From CALOCY01 sp942491975 (GTDB lineage: Bacteria > Bacteroidota > Bacteroidia > Bacteroidales > Prolixibacteraceae), in NCBI GenBank assembly GCA_942491975.1, contig CALOCY010000004.1:1860001-1924000 (forward strand): a stretch of 64,000 nucleotides of DNA, read 5' to 3'. The notes under the pieces are model-generated. The model did not search any database, was not told where the DNA came from, and saw nothing but the letters and a program-made list of their open reading frames with translations. Positions 17,028 to 24,985 of this stretch are shown here, one piece after another (position 1 is the stretch's first letter; each line of letters opens with the position of its first letter). The position numbers and the translations under genes were made by a program.

Positions 17028-17576
17028 CTATTCTTCAATCTCGCTCATCGCATCTTCAAATGCGTTGGGCTGTTTTTTACTGGTGAAGATTCCGGCAATC
17101 AATGATAATATAAACCCAAAAAATGTATACATCACGATCACCATAAGCGCTATAAGTGCCGGGTTCATAAACCGTTTCGACATGGCCATTTGCTGCTCTA
17201 CCATATCTTCGGAATAACCACCCTCCAACAACTTTGTTTCAGTCATTACTGCCATTTCTTCAACCAATCCGGGATCAATAACCGCATACAACAGATATGT
17301 CCAAATAGCTACTAAAATAGAGGCTAAAAAGACCGTGGCTGTACCGTACCCCAGTGCTTTTGAGTATGCCAGGTATTGTCCTTCTTCTCCCTTCCTGTAT
17401 TTCAGTGTTGTCCACATAATTATCCCCAACATTATCAGGTATGAAAAATAGCCCAATGTTGTATTCAAAACGTTGCCTGTTAACCACAAAATCAGGCTAA
17501 ATGCAATGAGGGCTACAGCCAACATAAGCCCGCTTATCATTGCCGATGTCCAAAAACAGTTCTTTTGTGTATTCAT
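17028..17576 (-). CDS. DUF4199 membrane protein
   Basis: The 182-residue protein has four hydrophobic segments (about 15-32, 36-55, 75-95 and 140-165) and the DUF4199 pattern: N-terminal MNTQKNCFWTSAMISGLMLA, a central basic TLKYRKGEEGQYLAYSKALGYG, a Met-rich MVEQQMAMSKRF, and a final TM followed by a KK tail. DUF4199 is common in Bacteroidetes next to DPM1-like glycosyltransferases, as here (7 bases upstream of the GT2 gene). A role in supporting that enzyme, perhaps in lipid-linked sugar transport, is inference; no function is established. The gene lies after the tRNA terminator, so it needs its own promoter, which I did not find with confidence. Confidence 0.85.
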   Translation of the reverse strand: MNTQKNCFWTSAMISGLMLAVALIAFSLILWLTGNVLNTTLGYFSYLIMLGIIMWTTLKYRKGEEGQYLAYSKALGYGTATVFLASILVAIWTYLLYAVIDPGLVEEMAVMTETKLLEGGYSEDMVEQQMAMSKRFMNPALIALMVIVMYTFFGFILSLIAGIFTSKKQPNAFEDAMSEIEE

Positions 17577-17652
17577 AATAACATAAATTTAGTGATACCT
17601 TTTAAAAAAGGGAAGATACAAATGTTTTTGTAAAGTATCGCCTGTATTAAAC

Positions 17653-17682
17653 AAAAAAAGCGCCCGTAATCCGAACGCTTTT
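17653..17682 (-). terminator. terminator of the SRP RNA-tRNA unit
   Basis: On the minus strand AGCGTTCG pairs with CGGGCGCT (8 pairs, two G-T) across GATTA, followed by seven Ts. It starts 1-2 bases after the tRNA-Gly 3' end. Confidence 0.85.
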
Positions 17683-17683
17683 G

Positions 17684-17756
17684 AGCGGGAAACGAGACTC
17701 AAACTCGCGACCCTCAGCTTGGAAGGCTGATGCTCTATCAACTGAGCTATTCCCGC
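17684..17756 (-). tRNA. tRNA-Gly(TCC)
   Basis: The reverse strand gives GCGGGAA/TTCCCGC acceptor pairing, TAGCTCAGTTGATAGAGCA D-arm, anticodon loop CTTCCAA (TCC) and a T-arm of the GTTTGAGTC type. Discriminator is T and CCA is not encoded. Length 73. Confidence 0.95.
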
Positions 17757-17770
17757 AGTTAAACTAAAAG

Positions 17771-17853
17771 TGGGGAGAGCAGGATTCGAACCTACGAAGA
17801 CATAAGTCAGCAGAGTTACAGTCTGCCCCAGTTGGCCACTTTGGTATCTCCCC
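17771..17853 (-). tRNA. tRNA-Tyr(GTA)
   Basis: 83 bases with a long variable arm, acceptor GGGGAGA/TCTCCCC, anticodon loop CTGTAAC (GTA), T-loop GGTTCGAATCC and discriminator A. CCA is not encoded. Confidence 0.95.
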
Positions 17854-17873
17854 AAACATCTTTTAGAACTTCG

Positions 17874-17947
17874 AGCCGAATGTCAGATTCGAACTGACGA
17901 CCTGCTGATTACAAATCAGCTGCTCTGGCCAACTGAGCTAATTCGGC
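17874..17947 (-). tRNA. tRNA-Thr(TGT)
   Basis: 74 bases, acceptor GCCGAAT/ATTCGGC, D-arm TAGCTCAGTTGG, anticodon loop TTTGTAA (TGT), T-arm AGTTCGAATCT and discriminator T. Its 5' end is only about four bases from the SRP RNA 3' end. Confidence 0.95.
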
Positions 17948-17949
17948 GA

Positions 17950-18050
17950 GTGGGTAAGCCATCTACATCGCACCGCTACAACCACCTACCCTTGCTACCT
18001 TCCGATCCTGGGGGATTTCAGTGGGAGCTGGTCGCGCAGAGGCTTACCCG
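17950..18050 (-). ncRNA. ffs: signal recognition particle RNA (small bacterial type)
   Basis: The reverse strand starts near CCGGGTAAGCC and ends GGCTTACCC, giving a 9-pair closing stem (18041-18049 with 17952-17960). The centre has the conserved Ffh-binding motif, CAGGATCGGAAGGTAGCAA then GGGTAGG, the SRP domain IV pattern (GGAAG tetraloop region and the asymmetric AGCA side). Length about 100 is right for a 4.5S-type RNA. It is the first gene in a transcript with three tRNAs, which would be cut apart by tRNA processing enzymes. Confidence 0.92.
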
Positions 18051-18054
18051 GCTG

Positions 18055-18085
18055 CAAAAGTAGAAAAAAAACCTTTTGTACCAAA
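18055..18085 (-). promoter_or_regulatory. promoter of the SRP RNA-tRNA unit
   Basis: On the minus strand TTTG (18085-18082) and TACTTTTG (18062-18055) are separated by exactly 19 bases, a perfect Bacteroidetes promoter. The start would fall about 5-8 bases on, at the first bases of the SRP RNA. Confidence 0.85.
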
Positions 18086-18564
18086 TATTTTCTTCCCCTC
18101 CATACCTCTTTTTTATTCCCCTTCAATGCAACCAATTAAAAATGAGATGTGAAAGAGACAGAAGTTAAAAAAAATAACTGAAGTCGGAAGATAATCAGAG
18201 AAGAAAGGATTAACGGAAATAGTGCAGTGTTAACTCAACATTAATCCCTGTCCTTCTGTTGTTGAGTGAGCCTGAAAAACAACAAAATTACATTTTTGAC
18301 CCTGCTTTTTGTAAATAAAACGCCATAATACACTCACTATAAGCGCATTATGAGCATTAGCTATATTAGTGGCTGATACACAGTATTTTATACATCTTAA
18401 TTTACAAATTCATAGTACGTTTTTGTAAAATATGGGAGTTTGGGGTTATATTATAAAAGAGGAAGAGTACATGTGTTGAATGGATGACCGAAATGGTTGT
18501 TTATTGTATTGGGTATTGACGCCAATCTTCAGACTGTCGCCGGTTATGGTTATGGTCCTGACAC
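18086..18564. other. intergenic region without recognised gene
   Basis: AT-rich spacer between the minus-strand SRP promoter and the mscS stop. It contains AGAAGTTA and ATTAACGGAAAT words also seen in other spacers (14500, 30000). No reading frame, RNA or clear terminator was recognised. Confidence 0.4.
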
Positions 18565-19635
18565 TTATGTCCGTTTAATATGTACATCCCGCTGTGGAAA
18601 CGGAATAACAACATTGTTTTCCCTGAAGCGGAGATCAATCAGAAAACGCAGGCGGCTTTTAATGTGCTCTACCTGAAAGGTCGATTCTGTCCAAAAGAAA
18701 AGTTGAAAGTTAAGCGAAGAGTCGCCAAACTCCTCAAAACGGACAAATGGATGAGGTGTATCGGCGATTTCAGGTACCTCCTTTGGAATTTCAAGAAGAA
18801 TTTTTTCTACCAGTCCCACATCAGAGCCATAAGCCACCCCTATGGATACTTCAAAGCGTGATTTTTGCTCCAAATGGCTCCAGTTAATCACTTTTTCATG
18901 TGTAAACCGGGAGTTGGGGATGATCATAATTACATTGTCGCGTGTGATTACTTTAGTTGCGCGCAACCCGATTTCATTCACACGCCCCACAATACTTTCA
19001 AGCTCTACCACATCGCCCACCTGTATGGAGCCGTCAAACAGGATAATAATGCCTGAAAACACATCGCTGAAAATATGTTGCATCCCAAATCCAACCCCTA
19101 CCAACAGTGCCGATACCGAAGCAATCACAAATGTAAGGTCAAGCCCCAGCGATGCCACCATCAAAAACAGCCCCAATATCCAAAGCAGGTATTTGGTGAT
19201 TTGCAGTACCGATTTTCCCCTGCCCCGATCCAATGCACCACCTTTTATGCGCACGCTAAACAGTGATTCAATAAGCATTATGGCTGTCCGCATCAGGAAG
19301 AGGATGATAAGCAATACCAGTATGCTACGTGGAGTAAATACAAACTTTTCAGCCCTGTAAATCTGAAACTCCAATATGTTGTTCACCCGAATACCCCACA
19401 ATGCAGCCAACAGAAGTACCCCCAAGAACAACAATCCTGATTTAATTCCCAACAACAGTAATTTTGAGAAGCTCATTACTTTAACCTTCGACAGCAGTTT
19501 TTTCCTCAACCGGGGAATTCCTCTACGGTATGTCCAGAAAATAAGAAGAAGGATAACAAAGGATATGAATGACCGTATGAGTATGCTCTCCAGGCTACTT
19601 CCCTCATCATATTGTGTAAACAGGTCTTCAAACAT
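18565..19635 (-). CDS. small-conductance mechanosensitive channel (MscS family)
   Basis: The 356-residue protein has four hydrophobic segments. The last is the pore-lining helix, with the Gly/Ala pattern and GVGFGMQHIFSDVFSGIIILFDGSIQVGDVVEL at its end (about residues 180-215), the signature join between TM3 and the beta domain in MscS. The cytoplasmic vestibule domain follows, with IPNSRF and the C-terminal FPQRDVH motif. It releases solutes when membrane tension rises in hypo-osmotic shock. Its start is 3 bases after the c-di-AMP synthase gene cdaA, and it is the third gene of folP-cdaA-mscS. c-di-AMP controls potassium and osmolyte balance in many bacteria, so this pairing suggests a shared osmotic task (inference). 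Confidence 0.93.
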   Translation of the reverse strand: MFEDLFTQYDEGSSLESILIRSFISFVILLLIFWTYRRGIPRLRKKLLSKVKVMSFSKLLLLGIKSGLLFLGVLLLAALWGIRVNNILEFQIYRAEKFVFTPRSILVLLIILFLMRTAIMLIESLFSVRIKGGALDRGRGKSVLQITKYLLWILGLFLMVASLGLDLTFVIASVSALLVGVGFGMQHIFSDVFSGIIILFDGSIQVGDVVELESIVGRVNEIGLRATKVITRDNVIMIIPNSRFTHEKVINWSHLEQKSRFEVSIGVAYGSDVGLVEKILLEIPKEVPEIADTPHPFVRFEEFGDSSLNFQLFFWTESTFQVEHIKSRLRFLIDLRFRENNVVIPFPQRDVHIKRT

Positions 19636-19638
19636 GGT

Positions 19639-20442
19639 TTATGGTAATTTGGTGCCCTTTTCTGAAACAACAAGCCCGGCTTCAATAAGTTGGGTCAACC
19701 GTATCAGGCTTACATCCTTTTTCACCTTTCCTTCAGACACATACGATACGCTTCCACGCTCTTCGGAAACCACAATAACCTGTGCATCCGAATCTTCCGA
19801 AACACCAATAGCTGCACGGTGGCGTAACCCCAGTTTCGCATCAACCCTCCGCTCGGTCACCGGCAAAATACATCGTGCCGCAACCACTTTACTTCCAACA
19901 ATAATTACTGCCCCGTCGTGTAATGGTGAATTTTTAAAAAAGATTGTCTCCAGTAATGCTTCTGAAATTTGTGCATTTATGGTTTCACCGGTCTGGGTGT
20001 AATCACTCAACTCATTCTCCCGGGCAAGTACAATCAACGCCCCTGTATGGGTACGTATCATATTTTCACACGCCCGCACAATTGTTTTCACATGCTCCTG
20101 TGTAACCTGCTGCTCCCTTCTCAAAAAGAGGTTTTCAAACGAAAATCCCTGTGTTATTTTGTAGCGGGTTCCCAGCATTAAAAACATCCGGCGTATCTCC
20201 TGCTGAAATACAATGATTAACGCCAATACCCCCACACCGATAAATTGACCCAATATGGAGCTCATCAGTTGCATATTGAACGCTTTTACCATCAACCAGG
20301 CCAGGTAAAACAGAAAAATCCCGACAAAGATATTGAGGGCTGCCGTTCCGCGTATCAACAGATAAATCTGATACAATAAGAACGATACCAACAAAATATC
20401 TACAATATCCATCAGCCCTATGGTAATAAATAGCGTTGTCAT
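19639..20442 (-). CDS. cdaA: diadenylate cyclase CdaA, c-di-AMP synthase
   Basis: The 267-residue protein makes c-di-AMP from two ATP. Three N-terminal membrane helices (about residues 10-80) precede the DisA_N catalytic domain, with the diagnostic DGA at 176-178 (NSPLHDGAVI) and RHR at 207-209 (GLRHRAAIG). Length and layout are those of CdaA/DacA, not DisA. Its ATG overlaps the folP stop (ATGA, 20439-20442), so translation is coupled. The downstream neighbour 3 bases away is an MscS channel. No CdaR-like regulator gene is present, unlike in Firmicutes. TrkA/TrkH potassium uptake genes lie only about 7 kb away on the other strand; TrkA-type RCK proteins are known c-di-AMP targets elsewhere. 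Confidence 0.95.
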   Translation of the reverse strand: MTTLFITIGLMDIVDILLVSFLLYQIYLLIRGTAALNIFVGIFLFYLAWLMVKAFNMQLMSSILGQFIGVGVLALIIVFQQEIRRMFLMLGTRYKITQGFSFENLFLRREQQVTQEHVKTIVRACENMIRTHTGALIVLARENELSDYTQTGETINAQISEALLETIFFKNSPLHDGAVIIVGSKVVAARCILPVTERRVDAKLGLRHRAAIGVSEDSDAQVIVVSEERGSVSYVSEGKVKKDVSLIRLTQLIEAGLVVSEKGTKLP

Positions 20443-21317
20443 GCTATTGTGCTTTTTAGTTTCTCAACAATCTTTATGGCTTCAACGGCTTCACGCACAT
20501 CGTGTACCCGCAATATGTCTGCCCCTCCAAGCAATGCCACGGTATTCAGTACCGATGTACCATTCAGTGCCGCTTCAGGTGAACATTCGAGCAACCGAAA
20601 AATCATCGACTTTCGGGATACCCCGGCCAACAAGGGTAACCCCAAAACGACAAATGCATCAAAACGGTTCATCAACGCATAATTGTGCCCCAATGTTTTT
20701 CCAAACCCAAGCCCCGGATCTATGATCACATCATTCACCCCCAATTGATGAAGGGCGTTAACTTTTCCTGAAAAATAGCTTATCAGCTCGCCCACAAGGT
20801 CATCGTAAACAGGATTGTCCTGCATCGTTTGAGGGGTTCCCTGAATGTGCATCAAAATATAAGGTACCTGTAGCCCAGCTATTGTTTCAAACATCTTTTC
20901 ATCCAGTGCACCCCCCGAAATATCATTAATGATACATGCCCCTGCCTCATCTGTCACTTTCCGGGCAACAGCCGACCTGAATGTATCGACCGACAACCGC
21001 GCAGCAGGAAAATGTTTACGAATTAGCCTGGCGGCACATAATACCCGTTTTAACTCCTCTTCCTCCGGAACTTCTGCAGCTCCCGGGCGTGTTGAACACC
21101 CGCCAATATCAATAAAAGCAGCACCTTCGTCAAGCATTTTGCCCACGTGTTCAACAATCCGCTTCTCGCTGCTATGCTTTCCCCCGTCAAAAAATGAATC
21201 GGGCGTCATATTGAGTATCCCCATCACCAAAGGCTGATCCAACACGATCAACTCCCCGCCCAGATTGATGGTACGTTTTCTTTTTTCGCTACTGAACCCC
21301 TCTTTTTGTAAAAGCAT
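20439..21317 (-). CDS. folP: dihydropteroate synthase
   Basis: The enzyme joins p-aminobenzoate to 6-hydroxymethyl-dihydropterin diphosphate in folate synthesis and is the sulfonamide target. Motifs: VMGILNMTPDSFFDGG near the N terminus, DIGGCSTRPGA (about 80), SVDTFRSAVA, NDISGG, DPGLGFGKTLGHN and the C-terminal LRVHDVREAVEAI. The ATG at 21317 gives 292 residues. A GTG 27 bases further up (21344) is rejected because it would overlap the candidate promoter box at 21344-21351. The gene leads the folP-cdaA-mscS operon and is divergent from the DUF1599 gene, the usual Bacteroidetes arrangement. The stop overlaps the cdaA start. Confidence 0.95.
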   Translation of the reverse strand: MLLQKEGFSSEKRKRTINLGGELIVLDQPLVMGILNMTPDSFFDGGKHSSEKRIVEHVGKMLDEGAAFIDIGGCSTRPGAAEVPEEEELKRVLCAARLIRKHFPAARLSVDTFRSAVARKVTDEAGACIINDISGGALDEKMFETIAGLQVPYILMHIQGTPQTMQDNPVYDDLVGELISYFSGKVNALHQLGVNDVIIDPGLGFGKTLGHNYALMNRFDAFVVLGLPLLAGVSRKSMIFRLLECSPEAALNGTSVLNTVALLGGADILRVHDVREAVEAIKIVEKLKSTIA

Positions 21318-21343
21318 TGAATATAAATTATTGCTCCTTCTCA

Positions 21344-21351
21344 CAAATGTA
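21344..21351 (-). promoter_or_regulatory. candidate -7 box of the folP operon
   Basis: TACATTTG on the minus strand matches TAnnTTTG. No TTTG occurs at the right upstream distance, so confidence is moderate. It places the transcript start near 21337, consistent with the ATG at 21317. Confidence 0.5.
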
Positions 21352-21417
21352 CAATAAAAACCACACAGATATTTTAAAATTTAATACTTTTATGTCTTCA
21401 ACGCTGAAGGGAATAAT

Positions 21418-21960
21418 ATGAGCAATACCAACCAACAATACGATCGCATTATCACCATTTGTCGCGATATTTTTGAAAAAAAGATGACCGATTACGGAAC
21501 GGCATGGCGGCTGTTAAGGCCCAGTTCTATGACTGATCAGATATACATCAAAGCACAGCGCATACGCAGTATCGAAGAGAAGGGTGTTTCAAAGGTGGGC
21601 GAAGGGATACGTTCCGAATATATTGGTATTATCAACTACTGCGCCATGGCCCTTATCCAACTTAAGCTGGGGCCCAGCAACGAAGAACTTTCCCCCGAAA
21701 AAACAGTTGGGCTGTACTCCGATTACCTCAACAAAGCCAAAGAGCTGATGCTGGATAAAAACCACGATTACGGCGAGGCCTGGCGTAACATGCGCATGAG
21801 TTCGTACACCGACCTTATCCTGATGAAAATCAAACGTACCAAACAGATTGAAGACAACAGCGGCGAAACGCTCATCTCCGAAGGCATCGATGCCAACTAC
21901 CTGGATATGATTAACTATGCCACATTTGCCATGATAAAAATTGAATTTGGGGAAGAGTAA
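21418..21960 (+). CDS. DUF1599 family protein with internal duplication
   Basis: The 180-residue protein is built from two related halves: residues about 8-85 (CRDIFEKKMTDYGTAWRLLRPSSMTDQIYIKAQRIRSIEEKG) and about 100-178 (AKELMLDKNHDYGEAWRNMRMSSYTDLILMKIKRTKQIEDNSG). Each half holds the DYGxAWR...SS.TD pattern and an acidic EGI..(E/N)Y end that resembles a nucleotide pyrophosphohydrolase (MazG-like) metal site, though this is inference. DUF1599 proteins are widespread in Bacteroidetes, often beside the DoxX-type gene as here, and have no proven function. The gene is divergent from folP and starts at the ATG at 21418. Confidence 0.9.
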   Translation: MSNTNQQYDRIITICRDIFEKKMTDYGTAWRLLRPSSMTDQIYIKAQRIRSIEEKGVSKVGEGIRSEYIGIINYCAMALIQLKLGPSNEELSPEKTVGLYSDYLNKAKELMLDKNHDYGEAWRNMRMSSYTDLILMKIKRTKQIEDNSGETLISEGIDANYLDMINYATFAMIKIEFGEE

Positions 21961-22146
21961 CTGGGCTTGGGGCAAAGTGCATAGGGCATGGAGATGTAAG
22001 AAAAATATTGTATTGTGATGAATAATCACTATCTGTTTTCTTCTTCTATTCTTCACTGCTCCACTTCTTCTATTCTTATTATTTAACAACTCATTTAGAG
22101 TGCATCCGGGTTCAATTATTTATCTTTACACAAAATCAGTTCAGCT

Positions 22147-23271
22147 ATGAAAATCATCAGAAATATCAGCCGCATACCTGTAGGTGTTGTATTTGTGTTT
22201 TCCGGTTTTGTAAAAGGCATTGACCCCTGGGGATCGGCCTACAAGTTCATCGACTACTTTAGTGCGTTTGGCATGGAGTGGCTCAACTTTACCGCCCTTC
22301 CGTTTGCATTTTTACTTCCGGCACTGGAACTCTTAATTGGTATTGCGCTGCTGTTCAACCTCTTTATCCGCCGGTTTGCCTTCCCGGCATTACTTTTCAT
22401 GGGCTTCTTCCTGATGCTTACACTCTACATTGCCCTTGCCAATCCGGTATCAGACTGCGGCTGTTTTGGCGATGCCCTGATCTTAAGCAATTGGGATACC
22501 TTCTACAAAAATATTGTACTGACAATACTGGCCCTGGTTGTTTTTGCACACCGAAAAAGCTTTCACCCCTTTTTCCGAAAAAATATACAGGCGATCGCAA
22601 TGGGAAGCCTTTTCATCGTTTACCTGGGCATCAGTTTTTATGCTTACGCCCATCTTCCCGTCATCGATTTCAGGCCATACAAAGTCGGGGTAAACATTAC
22701 CGAAGCGATGCAAATTCCAGAAGGGGCAGCCCACCCGGTATACGAAAACACCTTTCACTATAAAAATAAAACAACAGGAAAGGTCGAACAATTTAATGAT
22801 GACAACCACCCCTGGCAGGATACCCTCAGGTGGGAATTCGTAAAAATGGACGAACCCGAACTCATCGCCCCCGGCTACACTCCTCCCATTCATGGATTTA
22901 CCATCGAAACGCCCGATGGAGAGGACGTAAAAGCCTATTTTCTTGACGATGACAACTACACCTTTTTTGTCATTGCATACGACCTTAGAAAAACAAACAT
23001 CGAAAAAGCAAAACGCCTGAATAAGCTATACAACGAAGCCACAGCCAAAGGCTATCACTTCATTTGCCTTACCGCATCTGTCGACGAAGAGATTGCAACC
23101 TTCAGGCAACAAACCGGTGCGGCTTATGATTTCCTCTTTACCGATGAGGTCACGCTAAAAACCATCATCCGTTCCAATCCCGGGGTAATGCTCACCCGAA
23201 AAGGGACAATCCTTGACAAATGGCACTATAACGATATTCCTGAATTGAGTAAGATAGAGGCCATCAAATGA
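22147..23271 (+). CDS. DoxX-type membrane protein with thioredoxin-fold C-terminal domain
   Basis: The 374-residue protein has four to five N-terminal membrane segments (about residues 10-165), with GVVFVFSGFVKGIDPWGSAYKFIDYF opening the DoxX/MauE-like domain and a Cys pair in DCGCFGD (about 108) as in quinone-linked disulfide carriers. The C-terminal half (about 240-370) looks like an AhpC/thioredoxin-type domain without a clear CxxC (FFVIAYDLRK, KGYHFICLTAS). This is a conserved Bacteroidetes arrangement, commonly annotated as DoxX or BT_3928-like. A role in redox or disulfide chemistry at the inner membrane is plausible but unproven. A TATCTTTA box at 22121-22128 may serve as its promoter. 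Confidence 0.85.
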   Translation: MKIIRNISRIPVGVVFVFSGFVKGIDPWGSAYKFIDYFSAFGMEWLNFTALPFAFLLPALELLIGIALLFNLFIRRFAFPALLFMGFFLMLTLYIALANPVSDCGCFGDALILSNWDTFYKNIVLTILALVVFAHRKSFHPFFRKNIQAIAMGSLFIVYLGISFYAYAHLPVIDFRPYKVGVNITEAMQIPEGAAHPVYENTFHYKNKTTGKVEQFNDDNHPWQDTLRWEFVKMDEPELIAPGYTPPIHGFTIETPDGEDVKAYFLDDDNYTFFVIAYDLRKTNIEKAKRLNKLYNEATAKGYHFICLTASVDEEIATFRQQTGAAYDFLFTDEVTLKTIIRSNPGVMLTRKGTILDKWHYNDIPELSKIEAIK

Positions 23272-23365
23272 ATTGGTAAATTTTTATTTTAGGAAAGGCC
23301 ACTCAGGGGATGTATCCTGATTCCTAATTTCTCATTATTAATTATTAATGTTCATTGCCAAACAC

Positions 23366-23373
23366 TATCTTTG
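23366..23373 (+). promoter_or_regulatory. candidate -7 box of ruvX-def
   Basis: TATCTTTG is a perfect TAnnTTTG match 28 bases before the ruvX ATG. The expected TTTG about 19 bases further up is not seen. Confidence 0.5.
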
Positions 23374-23401
23374 CAGCGCAAAAAGCACAAAACCATGATT
23401 A

Positions 23402-23821
23402 ATGGCACGGATTATTGCAATAGACTATGGCAAAAAAAGGGTTGGGGTAGCCGTTACCGATCCCCTGCAACTCATTGCTACCGGGTTGGCCACCGTGGCC
23501 AGCAATGAAATATTTTCGTTCCTGAAAAACTATTTCGCCACCGAAAATGTTGAAACCATAGTGGTAGGGCTTCCCAAGCAACTCAACAACGAACCTTCGG
23601 AATCGATGAAATATGTAGCACCTTTTATACAGGGGTTAAAAAACAAATTCCCCGGTAAAAAAATTAAACCTGTCGATGAACGGTTTACCTCTGTATTGGC
23701 GCATCAGGCGATGATTGACGGGGGATTAAAAAAGAAAGCCCGGCAAAACAAGGCACTGGTCGATGAGATAAGTGCCACAATTATCTTGCAGTCGTACCTT
23801 GAACAATTAAAACATCAATAA
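23402..23821 (+). CDS. ruvX: RNase H-fold resolvase RuvX/YqgF
   Basis: The 139-residue protein is the YqgF/RuvX family: RIIAIDYGKKRVGVAVTDPL with the first catalytic Asp, VVGLPKQLNNEPS (second acidic site region), KIKPVDERFTSVLAHQAM and LVDEISATIILQSYL (last Asp). Members process pre-16S rRNA and have been proposed as Holliday junction resolvases. It is 8 bases upstream of def, so they share a transcript. Length is standard. Confidence 0.93.
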   Translation: MARIIAIDYGKKRVGVAVTDPLQLIATGLATVASNEIFSFLKNYFATENVETIVVGLPKQLNNEPSESMKYVAPFIQGLKNKFPGKKIKPVDERFTSVLAHQAMIDGGLKKKARQNKALVDEISATIILQSYLEQLKHQ

Positions 23822-23829
23822 TACGCATT

Positions 23830-24387
23830 ATGATTTTACCTGTTGTTGTATATGGCGACCCGATGCTGCGAAAAGCAGCCCAACCGATAACCAACGAATA
23901 TCCCGGACTTTCAGCACTGCTTGAAAATATGTGGGACACCATGTACCGGTCAGACGGCGTGGGCCTCGCTGCACCACAAATTGGTAAATCAATCCGTATT
24001 TTTGTCATTGACGGCACCTTGTTGGGCGAAGAAGAACCACAACTGGCCAACTTCAAAAAAGTATTCATCAATGCCGAAATCATTGAACGCTTTGGCGATG
24101 AAGAACTCATGAACGAAGGCTGTTTAAGTGTACCCGGCATCCGCGAAGACATTAAACGCCCAACACAAATACGCATCAAATACCTGGATGAAAACTTTCA
24201 GGAACACGAAGAAGAATACGATGGTTTTGCTGCACGGGTAATCCAGCACGAATACGATCATTTGGACGGTATCCTGTTTATTGATTTATTACCCCCGCTC
24301 AAAAAACGATTGCTCAAAAGAAAACTAACCGACATCTCCAAAGGAAAAGCAAAAGTAGCCTATAAAATTCGCATTCCGGGGAAATGA
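23830..24387 (+). CDS. def: peptide deformylase
   Basis: The 185-residue enzyme removes the formyl group from nascent N-terminal Met. All three motifs are intact: GVGLAAPQIG (43-52), EGCLSVP (96-102) and QHEYDHLDG (139-147), which provide the metal-binding Cys and two His plus catalytic Glu. The basic C-terminal tail (KKRLLKRKLTDISKGKAK) is typical of type I enzymes in Bacteroidetes and helps ribosome binding in other bacteria. It is second in the ruvX-def unit. No fmt gene is near. Confidence 0.97.
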   Translation: MILPVVVYGDPMLRKAAQPITNEYPGLSALLENMWDTMYRSDGVGLAAPQIGKSIRIFVIDGTLLGEEEPQLANFKKVFINAEIIERFGDEELMNEGCLSVPGIREDIKRPTQIRIKYLDENFQEHEEEYDGFAARVIQHEYDHLDGILFIDLLPPLKKRLLKRKLTDISKGKAKVAYKIRIPGK

Positions 24388-24608
24388 TAATAAAACTACT
24401 GGATTTCAAGATAATTAGATTGTTAGGTTATCAGACCTTAGAACCAAGATGCTAAAATCAATACAAAATGATTCTAATGGCTTCTGTTTCTTCAAAAATA
24501 CATTTAATCTCTTTTTATTCTGCAAAAGAAAACGTACCTTTATGGGACAACTCATAAAATTGTTGATTGTATTTCAAATTGCCTGAGCTAAGTTCACCAA
24601 TTCCGTAC

Positions 24609-24849
24609 TAACCTCAGTTCGATATAACAATACAACATAGTCGTTTGATTTTCAATAGCCCCGGTCTTTAGGCCGGGGTATTGAGAGCAATAACGCTGAA
24701 AGAGATTTTCAAAAATTTTGTAGGTTCAATGTTATTTACAAAATTTTTGAAAATCAAAGGTTACAGAACAAAATTTGCACCCTGGGTTAAAACCCAGGGC
24801 TATTGAAAATAAAGCACTTGCATTAGCTGCTTATATCGAACTCAGGTTA
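24609..24849. mobile_element. MITE-like repeat, copy C
   Basis: Ends are TAACCTCAGTTCGATAT and ATATCGAACTCAGGTTA with one mismatch, flanked by TA. The 241-base interior holds stacked palindromes: CCCCGGTCTTTAGGCCGGGG, a stem GATTTTCAAAAATTTTGTA / TTACAAAATTTTTGAAAATC with a short loop, and CCCTGGGTTAAAACCCAGGG. Copy E (59578) has the last palindrome on the opposite side of the central stem, so the interior is inverted there. Confidence 0.8.
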
Positions 24850-24919
24850 CTATCATAAACGGACGAGCAGGTATTAACAATTTAGTAACCTGTTCTTTAT
24901 TAATACTTTAAAAGAAACA

Positions 24920-24960
24920 CTTTGTTCGTGAGTTGCCAAAATTGCGTGATGCGGGCTAAT
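24920..24960. repeat. 41-base fragment of the copy A/B interior, inverted
   Basis: These 41 bases (starting CTTTGTTCGTGAGTTGCC) are the exact reverse complement of 11428-11468 in copy A, stranded 70 bases beyond copy C and 25 bases before the comEC ATG. It links the A/B and C/E repeat types. Confidence 0.85.
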
Positions 24961-24985
24961 TCGTTTGATTGAAAATAAATACAAC

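Noticed and set aside
18842..20002. Two long plus-strand frames (172 and 208 residues)
   Set aside because: Both are opposite mscS and cdaA, which show complete family motifs.
21318..21344. GTG start for folP
   Set aside because: It would overlap the TACATTTG box and adds nine residues without family similarity.
24965..24985. TTG start for ComEC
   Set aside because: The seven extra residues abut a repeat fragment; the ATG at 24986 fits better.
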